Assembly (NCBI GenBank): GCA_947503145.1
Contig: CANNCP010000004.1
Location: 186,001-250,000, forward strand
DNA: 64,000 nucleotides
Reading direction: 5' to 3'
Origin: an uncultured Roseovarius sp.
GTDB lineage: Bacteria > Pseudomonadota > Alphaproteobacteria > Rhodobacterales > Rhodobacteraceae
A program made the translations under genes and the position numbers. This document shows, piece by piece, positions 19,598 through 28,523 of the stretch. Under the pieces are notes generated by a model. It ran no database searches and was not told the origin of the DNA. It saw only the letters and a program-made list of their open reading frames with translations. The stretch's first letter is position 1, and the number at the start of each line of letters is the position of its first letter.

Positions 19598-20926
19598 TCA
19601 ATATATGGCAATGGCCGGAAAGATGAGAAGTAGCCCGACCGCGATGACCTGAAGGCAGATGAAGGGAACCAACGACCGGAATATCTCGCCCAGGGTGATC
19701 TCGGGTGGTGTCACGCTTTTCAGATAGAACGCCGCCGGGCCGAACGGCGGTGTAAGAAACGACACTTGCATGTTCATCGCAAAGAGCACGCCAAACCAGA
19801 CCGGATCATAGCCCAGATCCCTGATGATTGGCACGAAGATTGGCATTGTTAGTAGCGCGATCCCGACCCAATCCAGGAACATGCCCAATAGAAACAGGAT
19901 CGCCATCATCAAAAGGATTATGGTCATCGGATTGTCCGACACGCCAGTAATCAGTTGCGAGATAAAGCGGATGCCTCCCATGAGGTTATAAACCCCTACC
20001 AGCGCACTGGCGCCAACGCCTATCCAGACGATCATGCCGACCGTGGCCAGCGTATGGATTGCGGCATCCAGCATCATACGCATCGAGAATTCGCCTCGGA
20101 GGATTGTTGACAAGACGACACCCGCGACGCCAATTGCCGACGCCTCGGTGACTGACGCGATCCCACCGTAAATCGAACCGAGCACGCAAAAGACCACGAG
20201 CATAGGCAACGCGAGCCCATGCAGCAACGGAAGCTGAGTCCGCAGCGGAATGCGTTCGGGCTCAGGCGCGGGGGCGGCGTTCGGATCCAGGTAGCAACGG
20301 ATCAGGATATAGCTGATGTAAAGGGCCGCCAGCATGAAACCCGGCACGAAGGACGCCGTGAATAGATCGCCGACCGAGACGTTAGCCGTTAGCCCATAAA
20401 TAATAAGCACGATTGAGGGTGGAACCATCGTGCCCAGCGACCCGCCGGCACAGACCACGCCAATAGCGAGGCGCCTATTGTAGCCCTGTCGCAACATTTG
20501 TGGCAGAGCTACAAGGCCCAGCAGCACGATCTCGCCGCCGATGATGCCGCTCATCGCGGCCAGAATAACGGCGACAAAGATTGTCTGCACAGCCACACCG
20601 CCGCGTAGACGGCCGCCAACCAGCTTCATAGCGTCAAAGAGATCACGCGCTATTCCCGAACGGTCGAGAATAGCGGCCATCAGCACGAACATCGGCACTG
20701 ATACAAAGACGAAGGATGAAACGAAGCTGTAGACGCGGCTCGTAATGAGAGGCACCGACATAGGGCCGAACCAGCCAAGAGCAAAAATAAGCGCGACCAG
20801 CAGCGTCACCATCGCGAGCGGCGTTCCGGTCAACAAGAGCGTCACCAGCATCACGAACATCACCAGCGTCGCCCAGCCAATGCCGAGATCGCGAAAGTCG
20901 AAACTAAAGTCTAGAAGCTCGATCAT
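19598..20926 (-). CDS. TRAP transporter large permease subunit (DctM)
   Basis: Long hydrophobic protein with DctM-type PPSIVLIIYG and LTPPFGPAAFYLK. Confidence 0.93.
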   Translation of the reverse strand: MIELLDFSFDFRDLGIGWATLVMFVMLVTLLLTGTPLAMVTLLVALIFALGWFGPMSVPLITSRVYSFVSSFVFVSVPMFVLMAAILDRSGIARDLFDAMKLVGGRLRGGVAVQTIFVAVILAAMSGIIGGEIVLLGLVALPQMLRQGYNRRLAIGVVCAGGSLGTMVPPSIVLIIYGLTANVSVGDLFTASFVPGFMLAALYISYILIRCYLDPNAAPAPEPERIPLRTQLPLLHGLALPMLVVFCVLGSIYGGIASVTEASAIGVAGVVLSTILRGEFSMRMMLDAAIHTLATVGMIVWIGVGASALVGVYNLMGGIRFISQLITGVSDNPMTIILLMMAILFLLGMFLDWVGIALLTMPIFVPIIRDLGYDPVWFGVLFAMNMQVSFLTPPFGPAAFYLKSVTPPEITLGEIFRSLVPFICLQVIAVGLLLIFPAIAIY

Positions 20927-21516
20927 TGAGCGACCTCATCTGCAGGTTTGATGCCACGCGCGTAATTTATCGCCAGCACCAGAAACTGGGCGCCCATCAC
21001 CATCAGAACGGCCAGCAGAAAGATCTTCATCATCGCGGGTGTCGGGGAATTCCAGGCGCTACCGCTGGCTTCCATATAAAAACTACCATCGGGGCGAAAT
21101 ATCGCCTTCTTCACCATCAACCACGACGCCCAGGCAAAAAACAGGCTGGCAGTGAGGCAGGTCAGGGAAATCACAATGTCGAAAATTCGGCGGGTCCGCG
21201 GTCCAACCAGGTCATAGATCAGCACGACACGAATATGTGTGTTACGCGCAACGCAGTATAGCCCACCGTAGATAAAGGTGATGCCGCTCAGGAATATCGT
21301 CGTCTCATGGGCCCAGATCGTCGGCGCATTGAAGACGTAACGCAGGAATACCTCCATCACGAGCACGACGACTGCGATCAGAATCCCGGCTCCGAACAGG
21401 ACAGAGCCCCGCCCGATCAGCCAGCCCAGCCAACCCGCTTCGGGAAGGGTTTCGGGCATTGGATACCGTCCCTTCTGCGTGTCTTCGGTGCGGCCTTCGT
21501 CGGTCGGTAAAGTCAT
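20923..21516 (-). CDS. TRAP transporter small permease subunit (DctQ)
   Basis: Four-helix protein, ATGA overlap with DctM. Confidence 0.88.
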   Translation of the reverse strand: MTLPTDEGRTEDTQKGRYPMPETLPEAGWLGWLIGRGSVLFGAGILIAVVVLVMEVFLRYVFNAPTIWAHETTIFLSGITFIYGGLYCVARNTHIRVVLIYDLVGPRTRRIFDIVISLTCLTASLFFAWASWLMVKKAIFRPDGSFYMEASGSAWNSPTPAMMKIFLLAVLMVMGAQFLVLAINYARGIKPADEVAQ

Positions 21517-21611
21517 GGACGTATCTCCGCCTTGGGGTATGTAGGATGCCGGAAACATTACGCGGCACGGGATGAGCCATGATCCCGCGCCGCGCATAGG
21601 TAGGACGCTGC

Positions 21612-22628
21612 TTAGTCAAGCAAGCCCTGCTCATCGAGATATGTCGTCAGGGTATCATAGACCTTTTGCGCATTCTCTGAACGCTCGGCGACCTTCGCCC
21701 ATTGGTCCATCGCAATAGTGCGGAATTTGGCACGTTCTTCGGCAGGCCAATTATGCACGGTGATGTTGGGGTCAGCCTTGGCCTCGGCATAAGCCGCCAT
21801 GTCATTCATCGATAGTACGGCCACCATGTCCTGCGCGAGATCGCGCACTGAAACCGTCATGATCGCCTGAAGATCGGCCGGCAGTGAATTCCACTTGTCG
21901 AGGTTCATGGAAACCTCAACCAGCGGCATCGAGTGAAAGCCGGGATAAACGGGGTTATTACCGACCTTATGCAAACCTTGCTGATGGTTAGTTGAGAATA
22001 CTGTAGAATCAGCCGCGTCGATCACCCCCTTATCGAGGGATGTATAGACTTCTGCATATGGGAGGTTGACCGGAACGGATCCGGCGGCGGCAAAGACCTC
22101 CTGAATCAGACCTTCGGGAGCGCGCACCTTAAGCCCCTTCAGGTCGGCCACACCGTTGAGCGGCTTTTTAGAGACAAAACCCTCTAACCCGGTCGTGGTC
22201 GCGCCGACAAAATGCAGCCCGTAAGGGTTTTCAAGTTCGTTCATCAATTCGTATCCGCCACCATAGTTGATAAAGCGGAACATTTCGTTTGGATCGGACC
22301 AGGCTCCGATGGGGTTGGCCGCTAGACCAAAGGCCGGATCCTTGCCTGAGAAATAACTGATATCGGTAATGTGGCCGTCCAGAATTCCTGCACCAACAGC
22401 GTCCTGAGTCTCGTTATACTCTACCACGGCACCGACCGGCAGCAATTCGATGATCAAGCGCCCACCGGACATTTCCGCAACGCGGTCGGTCCAGGCGTCC
22501 TGGATACCGAAATTCGGGTTCCCCGCCGGGTCTACCGACTGGAACGTGAATTCAAAGTTTTCTGCCGCAGCAGCTGTCCCCGTCAGAAGACCGGCCACAA
22601 CTACATAATTCAAGATATTGGATTTCAT
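21612..22628 (-). CDS. TRAP transporter substrate-binding protein (DctP)
   Basis: Signal peptide then FEFTFQSVDPAGNPNFGIQDAWTDRVAEMSGGRLIIELLPVGAVV. Confidence 0.92.
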   Translation of the reverse strand: MKSNILNYVVVAGLLTGTAAAAENFEFTFQSVDPAGNPNFGIQDAWTDRVAEMSGGRLIIELLPVGAVVEYNETQDAVGAGILDGHITDISYFSGKDPAFGLAANPIGAWSDPNEMFRFINYGGGYELMNELENPYGLHFVGATTTGLEGFVSKKPLNGVADLKGLKVRAPEGLIQEVFAAAGSVPVNLPYAEVYTSLDKGVIDAADSTVFSTNHQQGLHKVGNNPVYPGFHSMPLVEVSMNLDKWNSLPADLQAIMTVSVRDLAQDMVAVLSMNDMAAYAEAKADPNITVHNWPAEERAKFRTIAMDQWAKVAERSENAQKVYDTLTTYLDEQGLLD

Positions 22629-22726
22629 GGTTTTCCTCCCTTTGCGAGCACGCCAAGTAGTGATCCCGTGCCCATGGATCGTCTTTTGTATGATCACGTC
22701 GGCTCAACAGCCACATGACCGACTTG

Positions 22727-23761
22727 TCAGGCAGCTCCCCGCTTGGTTGATGCCGGGTTGTTCACCAAATTGCGCATCCGTCCATCACGGAGAAACTGCA
22801 CCGCCGTTTCCACTGATAGCCGCCGTGCGTCGGCGACGCTTTCGGGGCTGGACCACGCAGCATGCGGCGTGACGAAAAGCCGCTCACCGACCAGTGCGTC
22901 ATGCCCGCCCGCATAAGCGATAGCTATTGCATCACTAGGTGACGGTGGTTCAGTTGGCAGAACGTCGATGCCGGCGCCGGCGATAGTTCCATCGCGCAAA
23001 GCTTCGATCAGTGCCTCAATATCCACGATGGCACCGCGCGCGGTGTTGATCAGGATCGCGGATTTCCGCATCATGCTTAGTCGATCGGCGTTGATCATCG
23101 CCCCCGTATCGGCGGTCAGCGGGCAGTGCAAACTGACGACATCGCTTTGCTCCAGCAGTTCTTCGATACTATCGCACCGGTCGACGCCAACGGCGATCTC
23201 TGTGCCGCGCGAAACCTGCGGATCATAGGCCAGAACGCGCATCCCGAAAGCCTTGGCTCGCAGCGCAGCCGCCGTCCCGATTCGGCCCAGCCCGACGATC
23301 CCAAAAGTCTGACCTCGCAGCCGCCCAAGCAGTGGAGCACGGCTATGGTCAAAGCCCTCTTGCGGCGACGCCATCAGATTGCGGTGATAGGACGCGATGC
23401 CCCGCCGCATTGTCAGCATGAGTGCAACCGCGTGATCGGCCACCTCGCTGGTACCGTAATCCGGCGTATTGCAGACGGGAATGCCCGCGCGCGCCGCACT
23501 GTCCAGGTCGATGTGGTCGAACCCGACACCCGCGCGCACTATAATCCGGCAGTTTTTCAGCTTGGAAATGAGGGCAGCATCAATCGGCATTTCGTGCCAG
23601 ACAACCATCGCATCACAACGCGCGAATGCTTCGTCCGGGATGCATTCCGGCGATCTTTCGCGAAAGATATCCCACGTAACGCCAGTGCCAGCCGTAGCGC
23701 GTTCGATCAGCGCATCGTCGGCATATTGCGCATCAGGTGTCAGAAGGCGGAAACTTTGCAT
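22727..23761 (-). CDS. D-isomer specific 2-hydroxyacid dehydrogenase family protein
   Basis: GQTFGIVGLGRIGTAAALRAKAFGMRVLAYDP; INTARGAIVDIEALIEALRDGTIAGAGIDVLPTEP. Confidence 0.93.
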   Translation of the reverse strand: MQSFRLLTPDAQYADDALIERATAGTGVTWDIFRERSPECIPDEAFARCDAMVVWHEMPIDAALISKLKNCRIIVRAGVGFDHIDLDSAARAGIPVCNTPDYGTSEVADHAVALMLTMRRGIASYHRNLMASPQEGFDHSRAPLLGRLRGQTFGIVGLGRIGTAAALRAKAFGMRVLAYDPQVSRGTEIAVGVDRCDSIEELLEQSDVVSLHCPLTADTGAMINADRLSMMRKSAILINTARGAIVDIEALIEALRDGTIAGAGIDVLPTEPPSPSDAIAIAYAGGHDALVGERLFVTPHAAWSSPESVADARRLSVETAVQFLRDGRMRNLVNNPASTKRGAA

Positions 23762-23821
23762 GTGTAACCTCGCATATTCAACTTGGCTTGCCAGCAACAT
23801 AGTCAGCGGCAGCGCTCTTAC

Positions 23822-23839
23822 ATTCTAGAATTCTAGAAT
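23822..23839. promoter_or_regulatory. putative operator: perfect 18-bp palindrome ATTCTAGAATTCTAGAAT
   Basis: Perfect palindrome made of overlapping TTCTAGAA units in the divergent promoter of the dehydrogenase and GntR regulator. Confidence 0.55.
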
Positions 23840-23923
23840 TTACTTCTCTTGTCAATCGTCTATTATTACTTTTAACAAGAGTCAGGATTTCTGGGCATCC
23901 GGACGATCATCGCGCCGCCCGGC

Positions 23924-24661
23924 GTGGCCCTACAACTGCCCCGAGAGGAGAGTCACTTGTCGTTGACACAAAAAGCTTGTGAGCAAATTCGTCGCGCTAT
24001 CGTAACGGGTGGGTTCGAATTCGGTGAGCGACTGTCGGAGGTGCAGGTTGCCCGCGCCCTCGGGATGAGCAAGGCACCCGTTCGCGCCGCATTCATAGAA
24101 CTGCGCGACATGGGCCTGGTCACCATCGTTCCGCAGGCCGGTACTTACGTATTCACCCCCACCTCAGGTGACGTGGCCGAAATGAGCGGCTTTCGCGCCA
24201 TGCTCGAAGACGAGGCGCTACGAATGGCGATGGATTTTGCACCCGAAGCCGTCACGCGCGGCCTGACCTCTGCGATCGAGCGCATGACAGAAGCGATTGA
24301 TACCGATAAGTGGCATCTTTACAGCGAGGCCGACAGCGCCTTTCACATGGTGCTCCTCCAGCAGGCGGGTAATAAATACCTCGAAAAGGCCTATGGGTTG
24401 ACCGCGACCGCATTGGAAGCCCTGCGAGCCCGGCTTCAATCGGGTGAAGGCGATTTCTGGAAAAGGTCATATTCCGAGCACATACAGATACGCGATGCGC
24501 TTGCTGTTGGAGATGTAGAAAGTGTGCGGCCAATCTTGCGCGAACATATTCTTATCATCAATCGCTCGCTGGAAATCCCGGGGGATCACCTGCAAGAGCG
24601 CGATAAATCGCGGCGCAGGTCGGACGAGGAATATGCCGATCTTCTGGCGCCGATACGTTGA
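23924..24661 (+). CDS. GntR-family (FCD-domain) transcriptional regulator
   Basis: HTH LTQKACEQIRRAIVTGGFEFGERLSEVQVARALGMSKAPVRAAFIELRDMGLV; C-terminal FCD-like helical domain; GTG start. Confidence 0.92.
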   Translation: MALQLPREESHLSLTQKACEQIRRAIVTGGFEFGERLSEVQVARALGMSKAPVRAAFIELRDMGLVTIVPQAGTYVFTPTSGDVAEMSGFRAMLEDEALRMAMDFAPEAVTRGLTSAIERMTEAIDTDKWHLYSEADSAFHMVLLQQAGNKYLEKAYGLTATALEALRARLQSGEGDFWKRSYSEHIQIRDALAVGDVESVRPILREHILIINRSLEIPGDHLQERDKSRRRSDEEYADLLAPIR

Positions 24662-24675
24662 CTTCCAGACCTGTG

Positions 24676-24784
24676 CCCCAGGTTCCCCAAGGCTGAATGT
24701 GGTCTGCGCCAGCTGTAATCCTGCTGCCATTCTTCAAGCGCCTGCGGGCGTCGTGCAATCTGCCGCATCGCAAGCGCGCATAAT
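24676..24784 (-). pseudogene. relic of an IS3-family transposase C-terminus
   Basis: Minus-strand LHDARRRL-(frameshift)-EEWQQDYSWRRPHSALGNLG, the characteristic IS3 OrfB C-terminal motif. Confidence 0.7.
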
Positions 24785-24901
24785 CTAAAGCGTTCCGCGA
24801 AAAGCCTGAATCACAGCTTTTCACGGAACGCAGCGATACATATGAGCATTGCACGCATTCCGCCTTAACTGAGTGCTCAGGTTTAAGGCGGAATGCTTTA
24901 G
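24785..24901. repeat. compound palindromic (MITE/REP-like) element with two internal hairpins
   Basis: Ends CTAAAGCGTTCCGC...GCGGAATGCTTTAG (terminal inverted repeats, 1 mismatch); internal hairpins GCGTTCCGcGAAAAGC/GCTTTTCaCGGAACGC and GCATTCCGCCTTAA/TTAAGGCGGAATGC. Confidence 0.8.
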
Positions 24902-26403
24902 CGGCGCTTGCCGGCCACGATGCGATCAAGGATGAGGGCGCAGAAAAGGATGGCAAGACCTGCCAGAATCCCCTGCCCCGCCGCCGCGTATTGAAGTGCC
25001 TCCAACACGTCTTCACCCAGCCCTTTGGCTCCGATAAGTGAGGCGACAACGACCATGGCGAGAGACAGCAGAATGGTCTGGTTGACCCCTGCCATGATGG
25101 TGCGCGCCGCCAGAGGCAGATCCACACGCCATAACAGATAGCGCGGCGTCGCACCAAAAGCGAGCGCAGCCTCGCGGATCGAATCGGGCACCTGTTGCAG
25201 GCCCAGAACCGTAAAACGGATCACCGGTGGGCTGCCGAAAATCATCGTGGCGACAACGCCTGCAGGCTTGCCCGACCCGATGAACGCAACGACCGGGATC
25301 AGATAGACGAAAGAGGGCATCGACTGCATGAAATCGAGGATCGGACGCACGATTGCAAAGGTGCGCGGACGTCGCGCGCAATAGATGCCCAACGGGATGC
25401 CAAGACTGATCGAGATCAGCGCAGCGGCCCCCAGCAGCGAGATTGTCGCCATCGCCTTTTCCCAAAAGTCGAGCAGCCCCAGATAGGCCAGTGCCGCCGT
25501 CGTAAAAATCGCGACGCGCGGCCCGCCTGTGAGATAGCCCAGCAGTATGACAACCAGCGCAACAACCGGCCATGGCGTGCCCACGAATACGATCTCGAGC
25601 CCGTCCAGGAGCATGCGCATTCCGAATGTGATCGTATCGAAAAACCCACGCCCGGCGGTCTTGGTCCAATCAAACGCCGCCTGGATGCCATCGCCCACGC
25701 CAAGCCGCCATGTTCGGTTGGTCGGAAATTCGCTAAGTAGGGGGATGGCCTCGGGCTGAGCAAACTTGAGTGTGCTTGGAGCCATGACAAGGCCGAAAAG
25801 CAAGGTGGCAAGGCCCGTCCTGGTCCAGGACCAGCCATGCGCGAACGAGCGATCTGACCGCCAGCGCGCGAACTGCCCCTCCAGCGCCCAGTTCGCAATC
25901 GACGCTGCCAGAACTTTGAAGGCGATCAACAATGCCAGCCCCACCAGGACATAGAACAGCCCCGTCGCATCAGCAGTGGTGGCGGTAAGTTCCGCCTGCT
26001 TCAGCGCATCTTGCAGGGATTCGGTGGCACGTTTCAATGCATCCAACGTCGAGGCGCCGGATTGTTCCGCAGCGCTGATCTGTTGCTGGCGCAGATCCAG
26101 CGTTTCGGCAATGCGCGCAGCCCGTTCGCGTGCATCTCGTCCAAGATCGCCGAACAGGCCGCGCCCGATCTGGATGAAGGCCAGCGTTTCCAGCAGCATG
26201 AATATCAGGAACCACGACCACAGGCCGCGCGCCCCGAACCAGATCGGCCCCAGCAACCCCGCCGCACCGTTCAGCGTAAAGCGATAGCCGGGAGCCTGCA
26301 TGACATAGGCGAAAACCCGGCGATAGTAACCGCGGTTCTGCCCTACGAAATTGTCGATCAGCGGGTTGAGCCGCGTCACGGCCTCTGTGCTGGATTCTTC
26401 CAT
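24898..26403 (-). CDS. ProW-like quaternary amine ABC transporter permease with long N-terminal membrane extension
   Basis: C-terminal half with ProW-type RPILDFMQSMPSFVYLIPVVAFIG and REAALAFGATPRYLLWRVDLPLAARTIMAG. Confidence 0.9.
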   Translation of the reverse strand: MEESSTEAVTRLNPLIDNFVGQNRGYYRRVFAYVMQAPGYRFTLNGAAGLLGPIWFGARGLWSWFLIFMLLETLAFIQIGRGLFGDLGRDARERAARIAETLDLRQQQISAAEQSGASTLDALKRATESLQDALKQAELTATTADATGLFYVLVGLALLIAFKVLAASIANWALEGQFARWRSDRSFAHGWSWTRTGLATLLFGLVMAPSTLKFAQPEAIPLLSEFPTNRTWRLGVGDGIQAAFDWTKTAGRGFFDTITFGMRMLLDGLEIVFVGTPWPVVALVVILLGYLTGGPRVAIFTTAALAYLGLLDFWEKAMATISLLGAAALISISLGIPLGIYCARRPRTFAIVRPILDFMQSMPSFVYLIPVVAFIGSGKPAGVVATMIFGSPPVIRFTVLGLQQVPDSIREAALAFGATPRYLLWRVDLPLAARTIMAGVNQTILLSLAMVVVASLIGAKGLGEDVLEALQYAAAGQGILAGLAILFCALILDRIVAGKRR

Positions 26404-26414
26404 TTCCCGGCTCC

Positions 26415-27464
26415 TCAGGACTGGTTGTTTCGGATCGCACGCATCAACATCGGACGGTTGAGCACACCGATGGTAGCCCCATCCTGAACAACTCGCATGA
26501 TACCGTGCCCGTCGACGCAAAGGTCGATCAGCGTGTTCAGATCCATGTCGGGATGCGCCACGGTGGCATCCGCTGGCACCTTGGAATAAGTGGCCTCGAA
26601 CTGCTCAAGAGGGCGCATCACCGAATGCGCGAAGATCATGTTCAGCTTGGAAATACCGGCAACAAAATCGGCGACATATTGATCAGCCGGATTAAGAATG
26701 ATCTCTTCCGGAGTGCCGATCTGAACGATGCGGCCATCCTTCATGATCGCTATGCGGTTGCCGATCCGGATCGCCTCATCCAGATCGTGGGTAATGAACA
26801 TCGTGGTTTTATTCAGCCTTTTCGACAGCTTGATGAACTGATCCTGAAGCTGTCTGCGGATCAGTGGGTCTAGTGCCGAAAATGGCTCGTCCATCAGCAG
26901 GATGTCGGGGTCCGAGGCGATGGCGCGGGCGATGCCCACCCGTTGTTGCATGCCGCCGGATAATTCATGGGCATATCTGTCCTCCCAGCCGGTCAATTCG
27001 ACGAGGTCCAGAACCCTGTCAGCTTCCTGCCAGCGGCGTGCCTTGCCGGTGCCCCTGATTTCAAGGGGCATCGCCACGTTGTCCCGCACTGTGCGATGTG
27101 GCATCAGACCAAAATTCTGAAACACCATGCCGACCCGCCGATTGCGCAGATTGCGTAATCCTTGGTCGTTCAGGGACATCACATCTTCGCCCCCGATCAG
27201 GATCTGCCCCGCCGTGGGTTCAAGCAGGCGGTTAACATGTCGCACAAGCGTCGACTTGCCCGACCCGGACAGGCCCATCACGCAAAACAATTCACCCGAG
27301 CGGACCTGAAACGTCGCGTCAGCAACGCCGACGACGCAATTGAACCGCTTGAGCACCTCGGGCTTGCCGATCCCTTCGGACCGGATGGCGGCCATTGCTT
27401 CATCTGCGCGCAGGCCAAATACCTTCCAAACGTTACGTGCGTCTATAGCGATGTCATTTGCCAT
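26415..27464 (-). CDS. ProV-like quaternary amine ABC transporter ATPase
   Basis: MGLSGSGKSTLVRHVNRLLEPTAGQILIGGEDV; LSGGMQQRVGIARA; C-terminal CBS-like segment. Confidence 0.93.
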   Translation of the reverse strand: MANDIAIDARNVWKVFGLRADEAMAAIRSEGIGKPEVLKRFNCVVGVADATFQVRSGELFCVMGLSGSGKSTLVRHVNRLLEPTAGQILIGGEDVMSLNDQGLRNLRNRRVGMVFQNFGLMPHRTVRDNVAMPLEIRGTGKARRWQEADRVLDLVELTGWEDRYAHELSGGMQQRVGIARAIASDPDILLMDEPFSALDPLIRRQLQDQFIKLSKRLNKTTMFITHDLDEAIRIGNRIAIMKDGRIVQIGTPEEIILNPADQYVADFVAGISKLNMIFAHSVMRPLEQFEATYSKVPADATVAHPDMDLNTLIDLCVDGHGIMRVVQDGATIGVLNRPMLMRAIRNNQS

Positions 27465-27491
27465 CGTTTCTCCCCGAACCTGTGCTTGTAG

Positions 27492-27514
27492 ACCCGGCGC
27501 TGAGGGCGCCGGGT
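27492..27514 (-). terminator. intercistronic hairpin ACCCGGCGC-N5-GCGCCGGGT between proX- and proV-like genes
   Basis: Inverted repeat without strong U-tract, immediately downstream of the binding-protein gene. Confidence 0.5.
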
Positions 27515-27525
27515 TGGTGCAGTGC

Positions 27526-28491
27526 TCAATTAAGGCCAAGCCAGCCGTCCACCATTTCGCCATTCGCGCCGATCCATTCGGACACGACCTCCGCGATCTC
27601 GCGACCCTGGACGACAACCTCATATGTCATCTGAGAAAGCTGATCCGCCTCCATGTCGATATTGGCAAGAAAGGAGGCTGCAACGGGATTGCGCGTTTCC
27701 AGAGATTTGGAATAGGCCACCGTCACCGTCTTGACCTGATCGCCTGTCAGTATCTTCGAGTTTTCAAACCAGTCTGCATCCTGATCCGGCTGCACCATCG
27801 TGTATTGATCCGGTTCATAGGCGGGTTCCTCGATCATGGTGATGTCATAAAGTGCGTGGACGTAATGCGGGCTGTAACAGTAAAAGGCAACGCCCTCATG
27901 CTGATCGATCGCGTCCTTCAGCCGGGAATAAAACACGGTTTCGTCCTCGGTTCCGGGCTCCAGAAAGGACTCGATTCCATAGTCGCGCACCTTGACCTTG
28001 TGCACGTTGGTCGATGCCCAGCCAGAGGCGCCAACCCAGATCTCGCCCTTGCCATCGCCGTTCGAATCAAACAGGGCTTCCGCTGCGGGCGTAGCAAGAT
28101 CGAAGATTGATTTGATGTTGTGCTCTTCAGCCATGTAGGTCGGCGTGCAAAAGCCGGACCGCCCCTCATAAGATCCCGACGACACTGCCACAGTGCCCTT
28201 GCCATCGACGAACTCGTCAATGAACGAAGCCTGATTAGGTAGCCAGACGTCCGGGTGAACGTCGATATCGCCGCGCCCGCCATCCATCGCCTCAAAGATC
28301 ACCGCATTTGCTCCCGGCGCATAGCCAATCTCGCCGCCGAGGCGGGTTTCGATGACCTGGCCGATCACATTCGCCATGATCTTGGCGCCCGGCCAGCTGG
28401 GTTCACCAACCACGACCTTTTCCTGTGCCCCGGCGGTTGTCGCCGCGATCGCTATGACCAGGGCCGCGCTTGTTGTCCTCATGTGTTTCAT
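27526..28491 (-). CDS. ProX/OpuAC-like glycine betaine-type substrate-binding protein
   Basis: Signal peptide; EKVVVGEPSWPGAKIMANVIGQVIETRLGGEIGYAPGANAVIFEAMDGGRGDIDVHPDVWLPNQ. Confidence 0.93.
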   Translation of the reverse strand: MKHMRTTSAALVIAIAATTAGAQEKVVVGEPSWPGAKIMANVIGQVIETRLGGEIGYAPGANAVIFEAMDGGRGDIDVHPDVWLPNQASFIDEFVDGKGTVAVSSGSYEGRSGFCTPTYMAEEHNIKSIFDLATPAAEALFDSNGDGKGEIWVGASGWASTNVHKVKVRDYGIESFLEPGTEDETVFYSRLKDAIDQHEGVAFYCYSPHYVHALYDITMIEEPAYEPDQYTMVQPDQDADWFENSKILTGDQVKTVTVAYSKSLETRNPVAASFLANIDMEADQLSQMTYEVVVQGREIAEVVSEWIGANGEMVDGWLGLN

Positions 28492-28523
28492 CAATTGATC
28501 TCCTGTTGGTTGGACCGTCTTTT

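Noticed and set aside
16946-24784. Interpretation of the two IS3 relics as ends of a composite transposon
   Set aside because: The preserved C-terminal motifs differ (LWTYNNERPNM/GMTPAMK versus EEWQQDYSWRRPHSALGNL), so they are probably different IS elements. Retained only as evidence for past rearrangements at both borders.
24558-25157. 199-aa minus-strand ORF overlapping the IS relic and palindromic element
   Set aside because: Runs across the IS3 relic, the palindromic element and the ProW gene in the wrong frame; only the short LHDARRRL segment is meaningful, as a transposase remnant.
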